From the NCBI GenBank assembly GCA_001466705.2, contig LATX02000194.1, positions 496,001-560,000 on the forward strand: a stretch of 64,000 nucleotides of DNA, given 5' to 3'. The notes beneath the pieces were generated by a model. It was not told where the DNA came from, ran no database searches, and was given only the letters and a program-made list of their open reading frames with translations. Position 1 is the first letter of the stretch. Every line of letters starts with the position of its first letter. Shown here piece by piece: positions 11,120-21,289 of the stretch. The DNA comes from Moniliophthora roreri. Its lineage: Eukaryota; Basidiomycota; Agaricomycetes; Agaricales; Marasmiaceae. The translations under genes were made by a program, and so were the position numbers.

Positions 11120-13322
11120 TTACACAGATCGCTTCCTGAACATGACCTTTGTTTTTGCATCCGGAACGACTCTTGCTCCAAAGAAGTTAGTACGTGGCTT
11201 CTCATCTTCCTCGTCAAACCTAATGTCGTAGTGCAATAATGTATGCGAAACCAGGAACTTGAGTTCGTTGACCGCAAAGAAGCGACCCGGACAAGCAAGC
11301 TTGCCTAAAGAAAGTAAATCTTAAGCTCAGAAGTGACACTTGCTAAACCTTGCCGCTTACCTGCACCAAACGTAAGATAGCCGGCTTCAGGGGTGACCAT
11401 TTGATGCTTCAGGCTTTCACCCTCCTTTTCCCGTTCCCTGTACGATCGGAAAGCATCAAATTCAGACGCATTCGGGTAATTAATCTATTTTGTCATTAGT
11501 TCATGTATAGTGCTGGCTAGAAAACTGCCTACGTCGTCAAAATGGATTGCTTGACGACAGGTCATCATAAGTGTGCCAGCCGGCACCACTGTCCCATTCG
11601 AGAATGTGAAGTCATGCAAAGGGATGCGAAAAAGACCACCTGCAGAAGGAGACAGTAAGAACTAGATTAGATTCCAATACGAACCCTGGGACATACCTGG
11701 GGAAGAGTTGGATACCCGCTGCAGAACGGAATAATGAAAACTGTAGATCGGATTCTAGCACAAAATGGTGGTTCATACCTGTGATTCTTTCAAAAAGCTA
11801 TCCAGCAATCTCATCTTTCCCATTGCGGTCTTGGTCCAGCCTTCATCTTGGATTATATGCTCCACTTCATCACGGAGTGACTTGATCAGCTCGGGTCGTA
11901 ACATGAGGTTGAATAATGCATGGGTGAAGGCCTTTCAACCACAGCTTCAGTATACCCAACAATCCCCCAAACTCCTTGAAAGCTCACCATACTCTGTCAA
12001 CAATGACTTCTGTCAGAAGACACAGCGATAAAGAGAAGAGGCTTCACATACAGTAGTGTGAATGGCGGCCATATTTGTCATTAATATCCTATGAATAAGA
12101 TCATCCACGTCCACAGCTTCCTTCTTGGCATTGACGGCTTTGATCAACCAAGTCAATAAATCATCCTATACATACGCTTCAGCAAAATTATACTTTCAGG
12201 TTAGAAATACTCGCCGGTGCATCCCACTCGTAGCCTAGCTCCTTGAACTTTTCCAGACGGTTGACGATAATAGGTCGAATGTGCTTCGAAGCGCGCGCAA
12301 AGGCCACTCGCCGAGGATTTAGGTACCATCCGACAACGCTAGTCATTCGTCAGGACTGAAACAACGATCGGAAGGTAGAAATAACGAACGGTTGGATAAA
12401 CTTGGGGAAAAGATTAATTGTCTGAGTGTTTGTAAAGACAAGTCGCGTGAACTCGATGTTGAGAGCCTACATGAATGTGAGAAACAGTTTTCCGGATGCG
12501 GCGGAACAAATTACCTTCCATTCTTCATTGCGACATAGCGGGAGACCAACAAACAACCTATTACTTGCCCGACATACAATGTTCAGCACCTTGTGCAACG
12601 CATGAACCTTTGTCCAATCTACGGCCAAAGTTCAGTTACCAGAGGCAGTTAGGCACACATATACTCACCTGTGCTCTCTGGAATCTCATCATTGAATGCA
12701 GCAACCATTTCATCATATACATCTGAAGCTTTCAAGCCAATACTGCGAGTAAGTGTGCTCCGTATCACTTCAATGTGATAGGGCTTATCCAGTAATGAGC
12801 TTCCAAAGATGAGTTTCGTGTGGAACATCTAAAGTCACTTTTATCAGTCTGGAAAATAACCACTCTTGAATCCACCGACCTCTTGCATAGCTGCCCGTAA
12901 CGAGAGCTGTCTATCCGTTGCATTCTGTATATCCTTGATCATTTCTGTCCCGGAAATTACGACTACCCAACGGTCCAGGAGAGGTACTTTGAAGACAGAA
13001 TCAGGATACTGTAAAGCCAGTGTCCAATGTCAGTCCAGATATCACCGCCAGAAGTCAGATGGCGACCGACGCGGTTGTATCCTTCTTGCATAATTGTGCT
13101 AGCATTTTTGACGAATTTGTAGGCAGAGATATAAGATGAGAAGAAACCTCTATTGCCAACGGTAGGGATAGCGTCCAGCTGAAAACGACGAGGGTGAACA
13201 TGAGACCGTTAGTACGACAAGAATTCACACACCTTCGCCATTCGAGCGCGATAGCGACTGATGCTGGTGAGCAGAACAACGCTCACCAAAGTACATATTG
13301 CGAGAGCGATTGGTTGGAGCAT
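11120..13322 (-). CDS. Cytochrome P450 monooxygenase (multi-exon)
   Basis: Reading from 13322 down, the N-terminus is a membrane anchor (MLQPIALAICTLVSVVLLTS), then an intron, then LDAIPTVGNRGFFSSY and KFVKNASTIMQEGYNRV, with a second intron before YPDSVFKVPLLDRWVVVISG. The I-helix reads MAAIHTT near 12080. The region before the heme loop has NYPNASEFDAFR, and the heme-binding loop is split by an intron: TFGAG (about 11370) joined to KLACPGRFFAVNELK (about 11290), with the invariant Cys. The stop is at 11120-11122. Many small introns lie in between. Fungal P450s of this N-terminal type are ER-anchored mono-oxygenases, often in secondary (for example terpenoid) metabolism; the substrate here is unknown. 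No other biosynthetic gene is adjacent. The gene runs opposite to the membrane-protein copies. Internal exon boundaries were not all fixed. Confidence 0.88.
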
Positions 13323-13349
13323 GATGAGGAGATTAAGATGTCGACGTCC

Positions 13350-13357
13350 TATTTATA
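13350..13357 (-). promoter_or_regulatory. TATA box of the P450 gene
   Basis: TATAAATA on the minus strand lies about 30 nt upstream of the P450 start codon at 13322, implying a very short 5' leader. Confidence 0.45.
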
Positions 13358-14096
13358 CAGGTGCGGTGAGGGCCTTTTAAAAGTGGGCATCATAAGCGTA
13401 AGCAGCACAGTGATAATATAGCAGTGATTTTGCGCCTACTTCATGTGTGTGAGAGGGTAAGCGCAATTCAACAGGTGCAGTGATCATTGACTGGTGAGGA
13501 TTTGCTGTATATCCACGCTTTGGGCATCGTAAGTCCTCATGAGTCAATTATCCGTTGGACGTATATCATTATACGTACATGGTGCTTTACATCCGAGATC
13601 GCAATCAGGTGTACAACGGTACAACGGTACAGGTCCGAGTTTACAAGGAATCATCTCCACTTGCTGTAGTGGGCCATCATGGTCCGATGGCAACTACGAG
13701 TTCGTTTCTGGCGTTGTGGCTTTGCGGGGGCCTTCCGGGGAGCTAATGACAATGAGAGCGAAGCCGAACAAATGAACCAAACATAACGATCAGACAACTT
13801 TCCCACCATTTTTATACCTCCCATATAAGGAATCCTCATGGACTCAGACTCATAACTTGCTCGTATCCAGCCAATGTTTTCCTACAAGTTTTTCCTTGGT
13901 AGGAAAATTATGGTACGGTAGTAGATCATCGTCACGGTGTTTGGTTCTTCGAGGCGTTAGTTCAGCGTTACACTCATCGTCGTCAGGCAGTTGTTAGCCC
14001 AGGGAATGGATGCTGCTTTTGCAGAAAATCAGCAAAACTATAACTGACATCGGACCCCGATGACCTGTTTTGGCAAGAGACGCCAAAGACTCTCAT
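13358..14096. other. Region upstream of the P450, no recognised gene
   Basis: Contains the putative P450 promoter and a small tandem duplication (acaacggtac twice at about 13613-13633). Overlapping short frames at 13487-13775 have no recognisable features. Confidence 0.4.
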
Positions 14097-14300
14097 TCAT
14101 TGGCCTGAGCTCAAGCGGTGCCGCAGCTTCTCTTCTTCTAGCAGCTTGATCTCTCCCTCCATACGTATCTTGCGCGTCTCCGTCTCTTGAGCCTTCCTCT
14201 CCGCTCTGAGCGTTTCATGCGCCTTCGTTTGTAACTTCACAATGTTATCCTTCTCCGCGTCTCTCGCCTTGGAGTTCCTCATCGTTTCGTTTCGTTTCAT
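14097..14300 (-). CDS. Short charged coiled-coil ORF, possibly a gene fragment
   Basis: The 67-aa frame is dominated by Lys, Glu and Arg (for example KAHETLRAERKAQETETRKI and EGEIKLLEEEKLRHR), a composition typical of a coiled coil and rare in random frames. It has no recognised domain and no visible splice partner. It lies just left of the landmark that starts the tandem units, so it could be the stump of a gene cut by the duplication. It may equally be chance. Confidence 0.3.
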   Translation of the reverse strand: MKRNETMRNSKARDAEKDNIVKLQTKAHETLRAERKAQETETRKIRMEGEIKLLEEEKLRHRLSSGQ

Positions 14301-16520
14301 TCCGAGCGGACTTTGCCGTGTTCAAGAGCCTAGACCACCATGCGTCATCGCCACGCAAACAAGCGACAAACAAAGCAGAACGCCCATTAATGCATCAGCG
14401 TCTCTTTTACCTCGTACATCCCCTGAACCCTTCCTCGCCGCATAACTTGTCCGCATCGTTACACAAAACCATCGTAATAATCCCTTCTGCTATGGCTCCG
14501 CTACTTGCTCTTAAAGCTACACGAAATCGCCGTCGTTCAAGGATTCAAATGAAGACTTGAAGTATACCATAACAACGAGCCGGGGAGGATAACACAGATG
14601 ACGGAAAGGCGGAAGGGTTATATTTTTGCTCATAATAAGGACAGAAGGTGCTCCATAGTCCAAATATCCGCGATAGTGCCTACTAACTAAACGTCACGCA
14701 GGAAAAATGACTGCTGAAAACTGTCTCATTCCACTACTGCGAAATTTCAAAGAAACATACGACCAACGAATTATGAACTGTACCACGTTTGCTCATCGCA
14801 CGACGAGAAATATATTTGCATACCAAAAATTCGACATCGTCGAACGTAACAGTGGTAGATGATGTACGCTAAGAGAACCAGGCATGTGCGTTCTGCTTAG
14901 GCTTGATCGCCTCGAAATAAACACGTGCTAATACTTTTTCCCAGCATAGAGAAACGGATCCATGACGAGGTAGCGAAGGTCTGTACCATTTGCCCTCGGT
15001 TTCTCAGCACTGCGTTTACTGACCGGCCGCTGCAAGAAGTCAACGGCTTCCTGCCCTAAAGCTATGGAACATCACGTCCGCGAGATGAAAGAGTTCCTCG
15101 TTATGTTTTATCTCCTCATTCGACGTCAAGAATCTCAGCTGATTCTTCCTTACAGCGAGGCGCATAACAAACATTGAAGCTTCCTGAAGACTACTCCAAC
15201 ACTCGAGTTAATTCGCACTCGAAGTATAAACTGTATTACCCAGCCGACAATCTGGGTCCCTGGTGAGTGCTACCTTAATCCGTATAGGCTTAGTCTCTCT
15301 TCTGACCTTCGCCTGCGTAGAATTTGGTCGTTCGTCAGGTTGTCGGGGAGGCCGCGATATGACACTGGCATTTTCTATGAGGATATGTAAAGCCAATCCT
15401 CTTGCAATTCGTCAGTGAGTATTTACCCCTTGCACTGCTACCAGACATCTGACCGATCCTCATGGGTTCTTGACAGCCCTCATCCTCGCTATCGAGGCTA
15501 CGTCAGTCTCTTAGAGCGAGGTTTTGACTCTAGGTGAAGGATTTCAGCACCAGTCAAGTGTAATTCATACGAGCCTTTGACAGTACACTGGCTGCCTAGC
15601 TATGCCGGTGAGAAGTGACCACACCTTGCGTAGCCGTGAAGCTGCTTTTAATCTACTCCTTGGTAGATCCGGATAACTTTATCGAATCGAGCCCAGTCTC
15701 CTTGAGTGGAATCATACTATGAACGCTGTAATCTCTGAGTCCTGAAGGGTACTATTTTGTGTTACTGGTGAGTCTCTCCCTCTTGCACTGTTTCCAATAT
15801 TTGAACTGAGATATGTTTCGTACAAACTTGTGCCTCCAAAAGGTCATTTACGGCCAGTGTCGTTCGCGCTACATCTCTCACTTTCTGTCCTGTACCGGAC
15901 CCGTAGAACGCCCCAATCCACTGCACATATGTAACATATGAAACGCAAACACGCATAATCGAGACCTAAATTCTCGAGACCTTTTCCTTTGAAGGTATTA
16001 TCCATATCACCTATTGGTTGACGTTAGTACCTTTCAGTCGATGCTATCAAGGCACTGTATGTCCTACAAATTACCCCTATCGCTCAATGTCTTCCTTTTG
16101 CAGAATATAGTGGGAAAATTGATAGATCATTTTTTGTTTGGTTCGCTTCCTCTTTCCGGTCCTCTATGCTTTATTCTCATTGTTGTTAGCCTGGGAATTT
16201 GCGAAAAAAATAACACAACGCCTGCAAGTCGACTGGGACTCGTAAGTGCTATTGGACACCCCGAGGTTGCACCATCATCCTCAATTATCTGTTTGATATT
16301 CATGCTAGACAACGCAGAAAATTCGTCGAATGAGAATACAGGGACCGTGTTTCCTCGAGTAAAAGCAATTTGCTGGGGCGTCTAACCAGATTTATGAGCA
16401 TGGCGCCCGGCTCCAGGCCAGGTACAATACGTTCACTGCCTTGTGCTGTATACATTCAATCTAACACGTGGTTTGAATAGTATCATTGATAGATGCAATT
16501 CAGCTGTCATGTCAACCCGA

Positions 16521-16550
16521 GGCAATGATCATTGATAATGGGGATGCTTC
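16521..16550 (+). promoter_or_regulatory. Distal half of the copy D promoter block
   Basis: ggcaatgatcattgataatg followed by gggatgcttc matches the blocks before E and F. In D its continuation (cagtttcgtgcaggtcattt) resumes only at about 17043, because an inverted-repeat element inserted exactly here. Confidence 0.6.
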
Positions 16551-17037
16551 CAGCTATTTCCATAATTCTAGGCCGCATTGAAAAAAAAGTTGGATTACCA
16601 ATAGCCCCACTATGATATCATATACCACCTATATGGACCAATAACGCGAACGAAAGCAAAAGCCCCACCGCTCGAGTGCATCCACACCTGTGTATCTACG
16701 GCATCCAAATCATCCTATTCAACAATCAGCAGGAACCGAATGGCTGGTCAATACCTCACTGGAATGATGCTTCTTCCACATGTAATGCTCGCAGTTGAGT
16801 ATGCAAATGCTGGACTGTTGCAGCCGGGATAATGCGAGATGTGTGATGGTCGTTGGCCTCGCATAGTGAGTAATGTATATTTTCTTTCTCTCGGGATGGA
16901 CGTATCGATGATAGTAAGAGAAACGGGCGTGAAGTACAACATACGGCATAACTCAAGCGACGTGCATGGCGTGGAGGCGTGAAGTTATTAGTAATCCAAC
17001 TTTTTTTTTATGCGGCCTAGAATTATGGAAATAGCTG
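16551..17037. mobile_element. Non-autonomous inverted-repeat element (MITE), 487 bp
   Basis: Near-perfect terminal inverted repeats of about 47 nt: 16551-16598 begins cagctatttccataattcta, and 16991-17037 is its reverse complement with minor differences in the A/T run. The interior has no transposase. The empty site is seen in units E and F (gggatgcttcatgcagtttc), so the insertion post-dates the duplication or occurred only in D. Comparison with the empty site supports a short target duplication, most simply TC, but this is ambiguous; the superfamily is not assigned. Confidence 0.88.
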
Positions 17038-17106
17038 TCATACAGTTTCGTGCAGGTCATTTGACCAAATAAAGGCGCTCTAAAATCGTTGGGACCTCTT
17101 CATTCA

Positions 17107-18845
17107 ATGCTCCTCTACGCTCTCGCGCGGCCTCTAGCCCAAACCCTCGCTGCAACCAACTCTTCCGTCACAGACTTATTCGATCCTACAACTGGCAAAT
17201 GCGTCGACATTGACGGATGTAGAACCGTTTCTGATATCGTATACAGCTGCCTATCAGTCGTGCTCATCTGTACGTGGGTAGCAATACATCCAAATGTTCC
17301 GGAGGTGGGGAAACATTCAGCAGTGGTACTCTACGATGACTTTCAACTCATGGTCGTTGCACTTCTCGCACCGGAGCTCGTTATTGTGTGGGCAATGAGG
17401 CAGTGGTTCTCTGCTAAAAAGATTGCAGAGAAATATAAAAGTGTGTATCATTCTTTCATTTTTTGAACCCCAACTCTAAGTGTTTAATGCAGAGTATGGG
17501 TGGGGAATGCAACATGCATTCCTTGTTCTGATGGGAGGACTTACACTATATGACGGAGAGAAGTTTTGTGGATATCTTTGGGAAGGACGTGATGAGAACG
17601 ATGAACTACACGAAAAGTACTGGAATCAGATCACGAAACATCACCGAAAGGTTCGGGAAGCTCTCGGTCGACATGAAGTTGATGGCAAGGTGCGATTTTA
17701 CCTCTCTCATACTATTGTATTACTGAGCAGAATGTGCAGGAAGAAGGCGAAAAAGATGAAGGACATGTGGACGATCAACCAACGTCAGACCAAACACATC
17801 TATTATCCAATCCCGACTCACAACTCCCTGCAAGTTCTGTACGTCTTTTATCTCACGGATACCCCTCGCTCCGTCATCCAACTGATCACATCACCAGGAG
17901 GACCACGGACCTGAGCTATCCGAGTCATGTCTTTTGGAGTATCTCATTGCGAACGGCTATATCACCATAACTGAAGACGATATCCAGGATAGCATCAGCC
18001 ATGGCGACATTCTATCAAAATCCATCGCAGTTGTACAAACAACTTGGTTCCTGCTCCAAGTGATTGCTCGCGCAGTCGAAGGAATCGCCATCACCGAACT
18101 CGAGATCGTGACTGTAGGGTTTGCCCTTCTCAATTTCGGCACCTATTTCTTGTGGTGGAATAAACCACTCAGGGTCCGCCGTCCTGTTCGTGTGTATTGG
18201 CGGCAAAGCGAGTGGAAAGAGAAATCCGAGTCGACCGAATCTACAAATGGGCAGACAGGTCACGGTGCCATTTTCAAGGGAATCAGCGCATTGGCTCAAT
18301 ATTTGGTTGGCTCGGATGATGAGGTAGACAGTGCCGTGGAGTTGTTCTTCTTGGCCATGTTCATCCCGCTCCTTGTGCTCATATGGTTTTTCGCTGCGTG
18401 TTGGGCTGTTCTGCTCGGAGATCCAGATACCGGGAATAGAAAACTTGAATCTGGGCATAAGGTTCTGTTTTCTACACGACTGAAAGAGGAACCAATGCGT
18501 CTTTCTGTCGCCTTGTTTATAATCGCAAGTCTATTCGGTGCCATCCACTGCATTCCATGGGAGTTCCAGTTTCCGACACACACCGAAAAACTCCTTTGGC
18601 GTGTGTCCGCTTTGGCGATTACAGCTGGACCATCTGCGATGATTATTATGTTTATGTTCGTCGGGATGTTGGGGGCATTAAAATGGTTGCAAATGGTTTT
18701 GGCAGTGCTTTCAGTGACGCCCAGCATCTTATACGTTGTCGGACGTATAATCCTTATTGTCCTTGCCCTGACAGCATTGCGAGACCTTGCCCCAAGCGCG
18801 TACCAGACCGTAGAATGGACTACATTCATTCCTCACATTGGTTGA
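17107..18845 (+). CDS. Membrane-protein family copy D
   Basis: Exons 17107-17440, 17493-17689, 17740-17838 and 17898-18845 splice in phase to 525 aa. The leader MLLYALARPLAQTLAATNSS looks like a signal peptide. Then come DGCRTVSDIVYSCLSVVLIC (membrane), LLAPELVIVWAMRQWFSAKK, KYGWGMQHAFLVLMGG, DGEKFCGYLWEGRDEND, a hydrophilic Asp/Glu/Ser-rich linker (exon 3), NGYITITEDDI, QTTWFLLQVIARA, FLWWNKPLRVRRPVRV, about four more membrane segments and the end VEWTTFIPHIG. The exon 3 acceptor was set at gtgcag (17737-17739) because that choice is conserved in all copies. It is almost identical to copy E except in two short patches. The upstream in-frame ATG of E and F is lost here (ATA), supporting 17107 as start. 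Function unknown. Confidence 0.9.
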
Positions 18846-19119
18846 AACAGGTATGTGCTTCCTACTTTTCCTTCCGCCTGAATTCAACCCCTTTCTCTGG
18901 AGGAAGACTACTTATACGATCTGTTTTGAACAGGTTCTTGTTTATCATATATCACAATGCGGACCATGCAGATAACGGAAAAAAGCTTTTTCGTAACAAA
19001 GGGCGTCCTAGCAGTCAATCAGATTGGATTGATACGGCGAAACGGATCGAATACTATTGGTATATCGAGTGAGAGACGGAGATAAGTGGCAAGCGAGGAG
19101 TGGGTAATCATCGTGGGCG

Positions 19120-19740
19120 GTACATTGGCATGGAAAGTAATAACGCGAGTCGGCTCTGTTGTATCATACAAATACATCCCGCACGCTCAATCCCGCTGAG
19201 AAATCTGATGAGGGTGCAAGTGTCATTTAACGCTTCTCTTTCCCGCAAGCTTGTTGATAGCGGTGAGTAAGTCGCCTCTATGTGAGGGCCTGGTGACTGC
19301 ACTAGCTTCCTAGTAGTAGCTTGAAGGCATCATTCGCAGTCTCTGTAGGTTGCGTACTAGCGTCTGGGTATGAGGAAGAGGAGGGTACGTACTAGTGTCA
19401 GCTCAGAGAGAGATAGCACCAACATAGGACCGACTAGAGCTGAGCGCTTGAGGTACTGGCTCCGAATCATTTGACACCTCGTAGCTTTGATAGGCTTCTT
19501 GGCCTCTGGTGGTGCCACTAAGAACAGCATCGATATCCATCTCATCAGCTGACTGAACTAGGTAGCGAGAAAAGCACGTACGAGAATGATATCAAGTGGT
19601 TTGTCCAACATCGCGATGACTATAGTTCTCGAACATTTGACGAAATTATCGAACATAACTTTTCCGATGCGTGTGTTGATAAAAGCGATGTGTTTGCAAA
19701 GCCATGGTGTCGTCTAGGCGCCATTCGATGATGAAGGTAA
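19120..19740 (-). pseudogene. Fossil of the histidine-kinase 3' end (unit D)
   Basis: Base-by-base resemblance to 30955-31420 of the functional kinase gene. Shared stretches include gcttgttgatagcggtgagyaagtcgcctct, acttgtacccyc region, aggtaccggctccrg.tcatt, and acgtacgagaatgatatcaa. A shorter match near 19700 (tcgtctaggcgccattcgat) corresponds to about 31665. The frame is destroyed by substitutions and indels, so this is a decayed duplicate of the receiver-domain exons. It lies on the same strand and in the same position relative to copy D as the real kinase end has to copy F. Confidence 0.85.
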
Positions 19741-20272
19741 TGCCATGAAAAGATATGCTGAGGCGGGTCGTCGCCTGTAACATTCTTTATTGCGTAACCC
19801 AGCATCCGAAACCCAACAGCGTGCGCTGATCGTCCGTAGTCCACATATTGATTCGCATAGTCAGCTTCGAGAGTCGAGGCGAGCGATGTTGACTCTGGAA
19901 TAAGTCGGCGGCATGGAGACGTCCTGTATCCAGCCGGAATCCCGAACGTATCGCGACGCACCACAACATTGATTTACCATCACTCCCAGTCCTTTCAGGC
20001 CAAAAATGCGTTGAAAGGTAAGTGGCACAATTATCCACCAGCCGGCAGTCAATCAATAGTGTTTTTAGAAAAGGAGTAGACTTGTACGTTTCCCGTTTGC
20101 TGAGCTGTGGGAGTACCGAGTGGCGATGTGTTTGGAGATTTGAGGTGAGGCATCAGGATCGTTATTGAGAATTGACAGATCGTTGACTGGGAGTGTTCGA
20201 GGGTATGTCCGAACTCTTTCTCGTCGCGTACCTTGATCGAGAGGCGTTTTGTTGGCAAGTCCAAATCACATG
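19740..20272. repeat. Right-hand spacer of unit D
   Basis: Homologous to 26080-26590 and partly to 8580-8960. On the minus strand a short frame containing RRDTFGIPAGYRTSPC and EADYANQYVDYGR is recognisable in both D and E spacers but broken in E, so it may be a remnant of another gene. No domain was recognised. Confidence 0.5.
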
Positions 20273-20384
20273 TTCAAGGGTCTAGAGCACCATGCGTCAT
20301 CGCCACCTGGCCAAATAAGTGACAAACAAAGCAGAATGCATCAGCACCTCTTTCATCCCGCCCTCCTCGTATCTTTCTCGGCCG

Positions 20385-21289
20385 CAAGGGGGGGGGCAGA
20401 CCGTGGTTCCGGCATATACCGCCGGTTGGTTCGGTCCAGAGGTCTCTTAAAAATTTTTCCATACCCAAAAAATTTAGGCAGTTTCCTTTGTCCTAGCTAC
20501 CTATTCAGAGCAAACTAGCATAGAGAAATGTCCCCAAGAAAAAAATTTTGTCCTAATGCACAGCGCTGACCATCAACGCCATGTCGAATGACCCACTACT
20601 GGTGAGAAGAACCACTGTATATGCCATAATGTCCCATAGATTCATCGGCGCTCAACTTAGGAACTGGATAACCTTCCCATTAGTGATGGGAAGTTCTCGA
20701 CTTGCACTGCAGTATGTTGTTCTTCTCTTTTCAAGGACATAGTAATGAAGTACCACCCTTTTAGACCAGAAGAGCATGAGAGTGATGAATCAGACGAAGT
20801 AGAAGATGACGTACCAGGGGAATCCGAATGTGAAAGCGATAAATGCAACAACCGCGATTCCGGATGATAATCAAATAAGCGGGCGACCCAGCCGGCTACG
20901 TCGAGGCCGTAATATGAGTGTGGGGTTCATATCAGTGAAACTGCGGCTGCCGTAGCGGAAAACCGGATTGTAACCTGCAAAAGCAAGGGCTGTGAAACCC
21001 GCTTTGTGAGTCAGATTCAATGTAATGGTTCAAACACATTACTCACCCATGTGTTTCATCTAGTTCCATAACATATTCGAGGTCGAACCGGACCTGCAGG
21101 GCATGCGAGATGGTCAAAAGGCATCGTTATTGAGGAGAAAAGGTTGCGGATGCGCGGATGCAGTCTGATTATGTAATGATTACCATATATAGCAAGTCTA
21201 GCACGTGATGGTTGGTTGGTTCCCTCCGAGGTCCTCTTAGAAAAAAATCCGGCGCTATATCTTAAATTTTTTTCTTGCCCCCCCCCTTG
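20385..21289. mobile_element. Non-autonomous hAT-like element, 905 bp, with 8-bp target duplication
   Basis: The element starts caagggggggggca and ends with its inverse (tgccccccccccttg-type). It is flanked by a perfect 8-bp direct repeat ctcggccg at 20377-20384 and 21290-21297. Unit F keeps the empty site (ctcggccgcataacttg at about 26699). An 8-bp duplication with ends starting CA is typical of the hAT superfamily. Inside, a direct repeat is seen near both ends (ggttggttc..., then aggtc.tctta at about 20421 and 21210), and one Glu/Ser-rich frame, but no transposase. It probably moves in trans. Confidence 0.85.

Larger units (their letters stand above)
14321..20272. repeat. Tandem unit D (first of three about 5.4-kb repeats)
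   Basis: The unit runs from the landmark ttcaagrgyctagaccacca to its next occurrence. It contains an upstream module (14.3-16.5 kb, homologous to 21.3-23.4 and 26.6-28.7 kb), copy D, and a fossil of the kinase 3' end. Without the 487-bp insert at 16551 its length is about 5.46 kb, close to units E (about 5.41 kb without its 905-bp insert plus the 8-bp duplication). Landmarks of the module are the ttgcaagaagtcaacggctt motif and an intron-like gtgagtatttacccc...ttcttgacag segment, but no translatable gene was found in it. Confidence 0.85.

Noticed and set aside
18296..18829. 177-aa open frame on the minus strand, repeated at 24644-25177 and 29994-30524
   Set aside because: It is exactly antisense to exon 4 of copies D, E and F. 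Its conservation follows from the sense gene; no start context or domain of its own.
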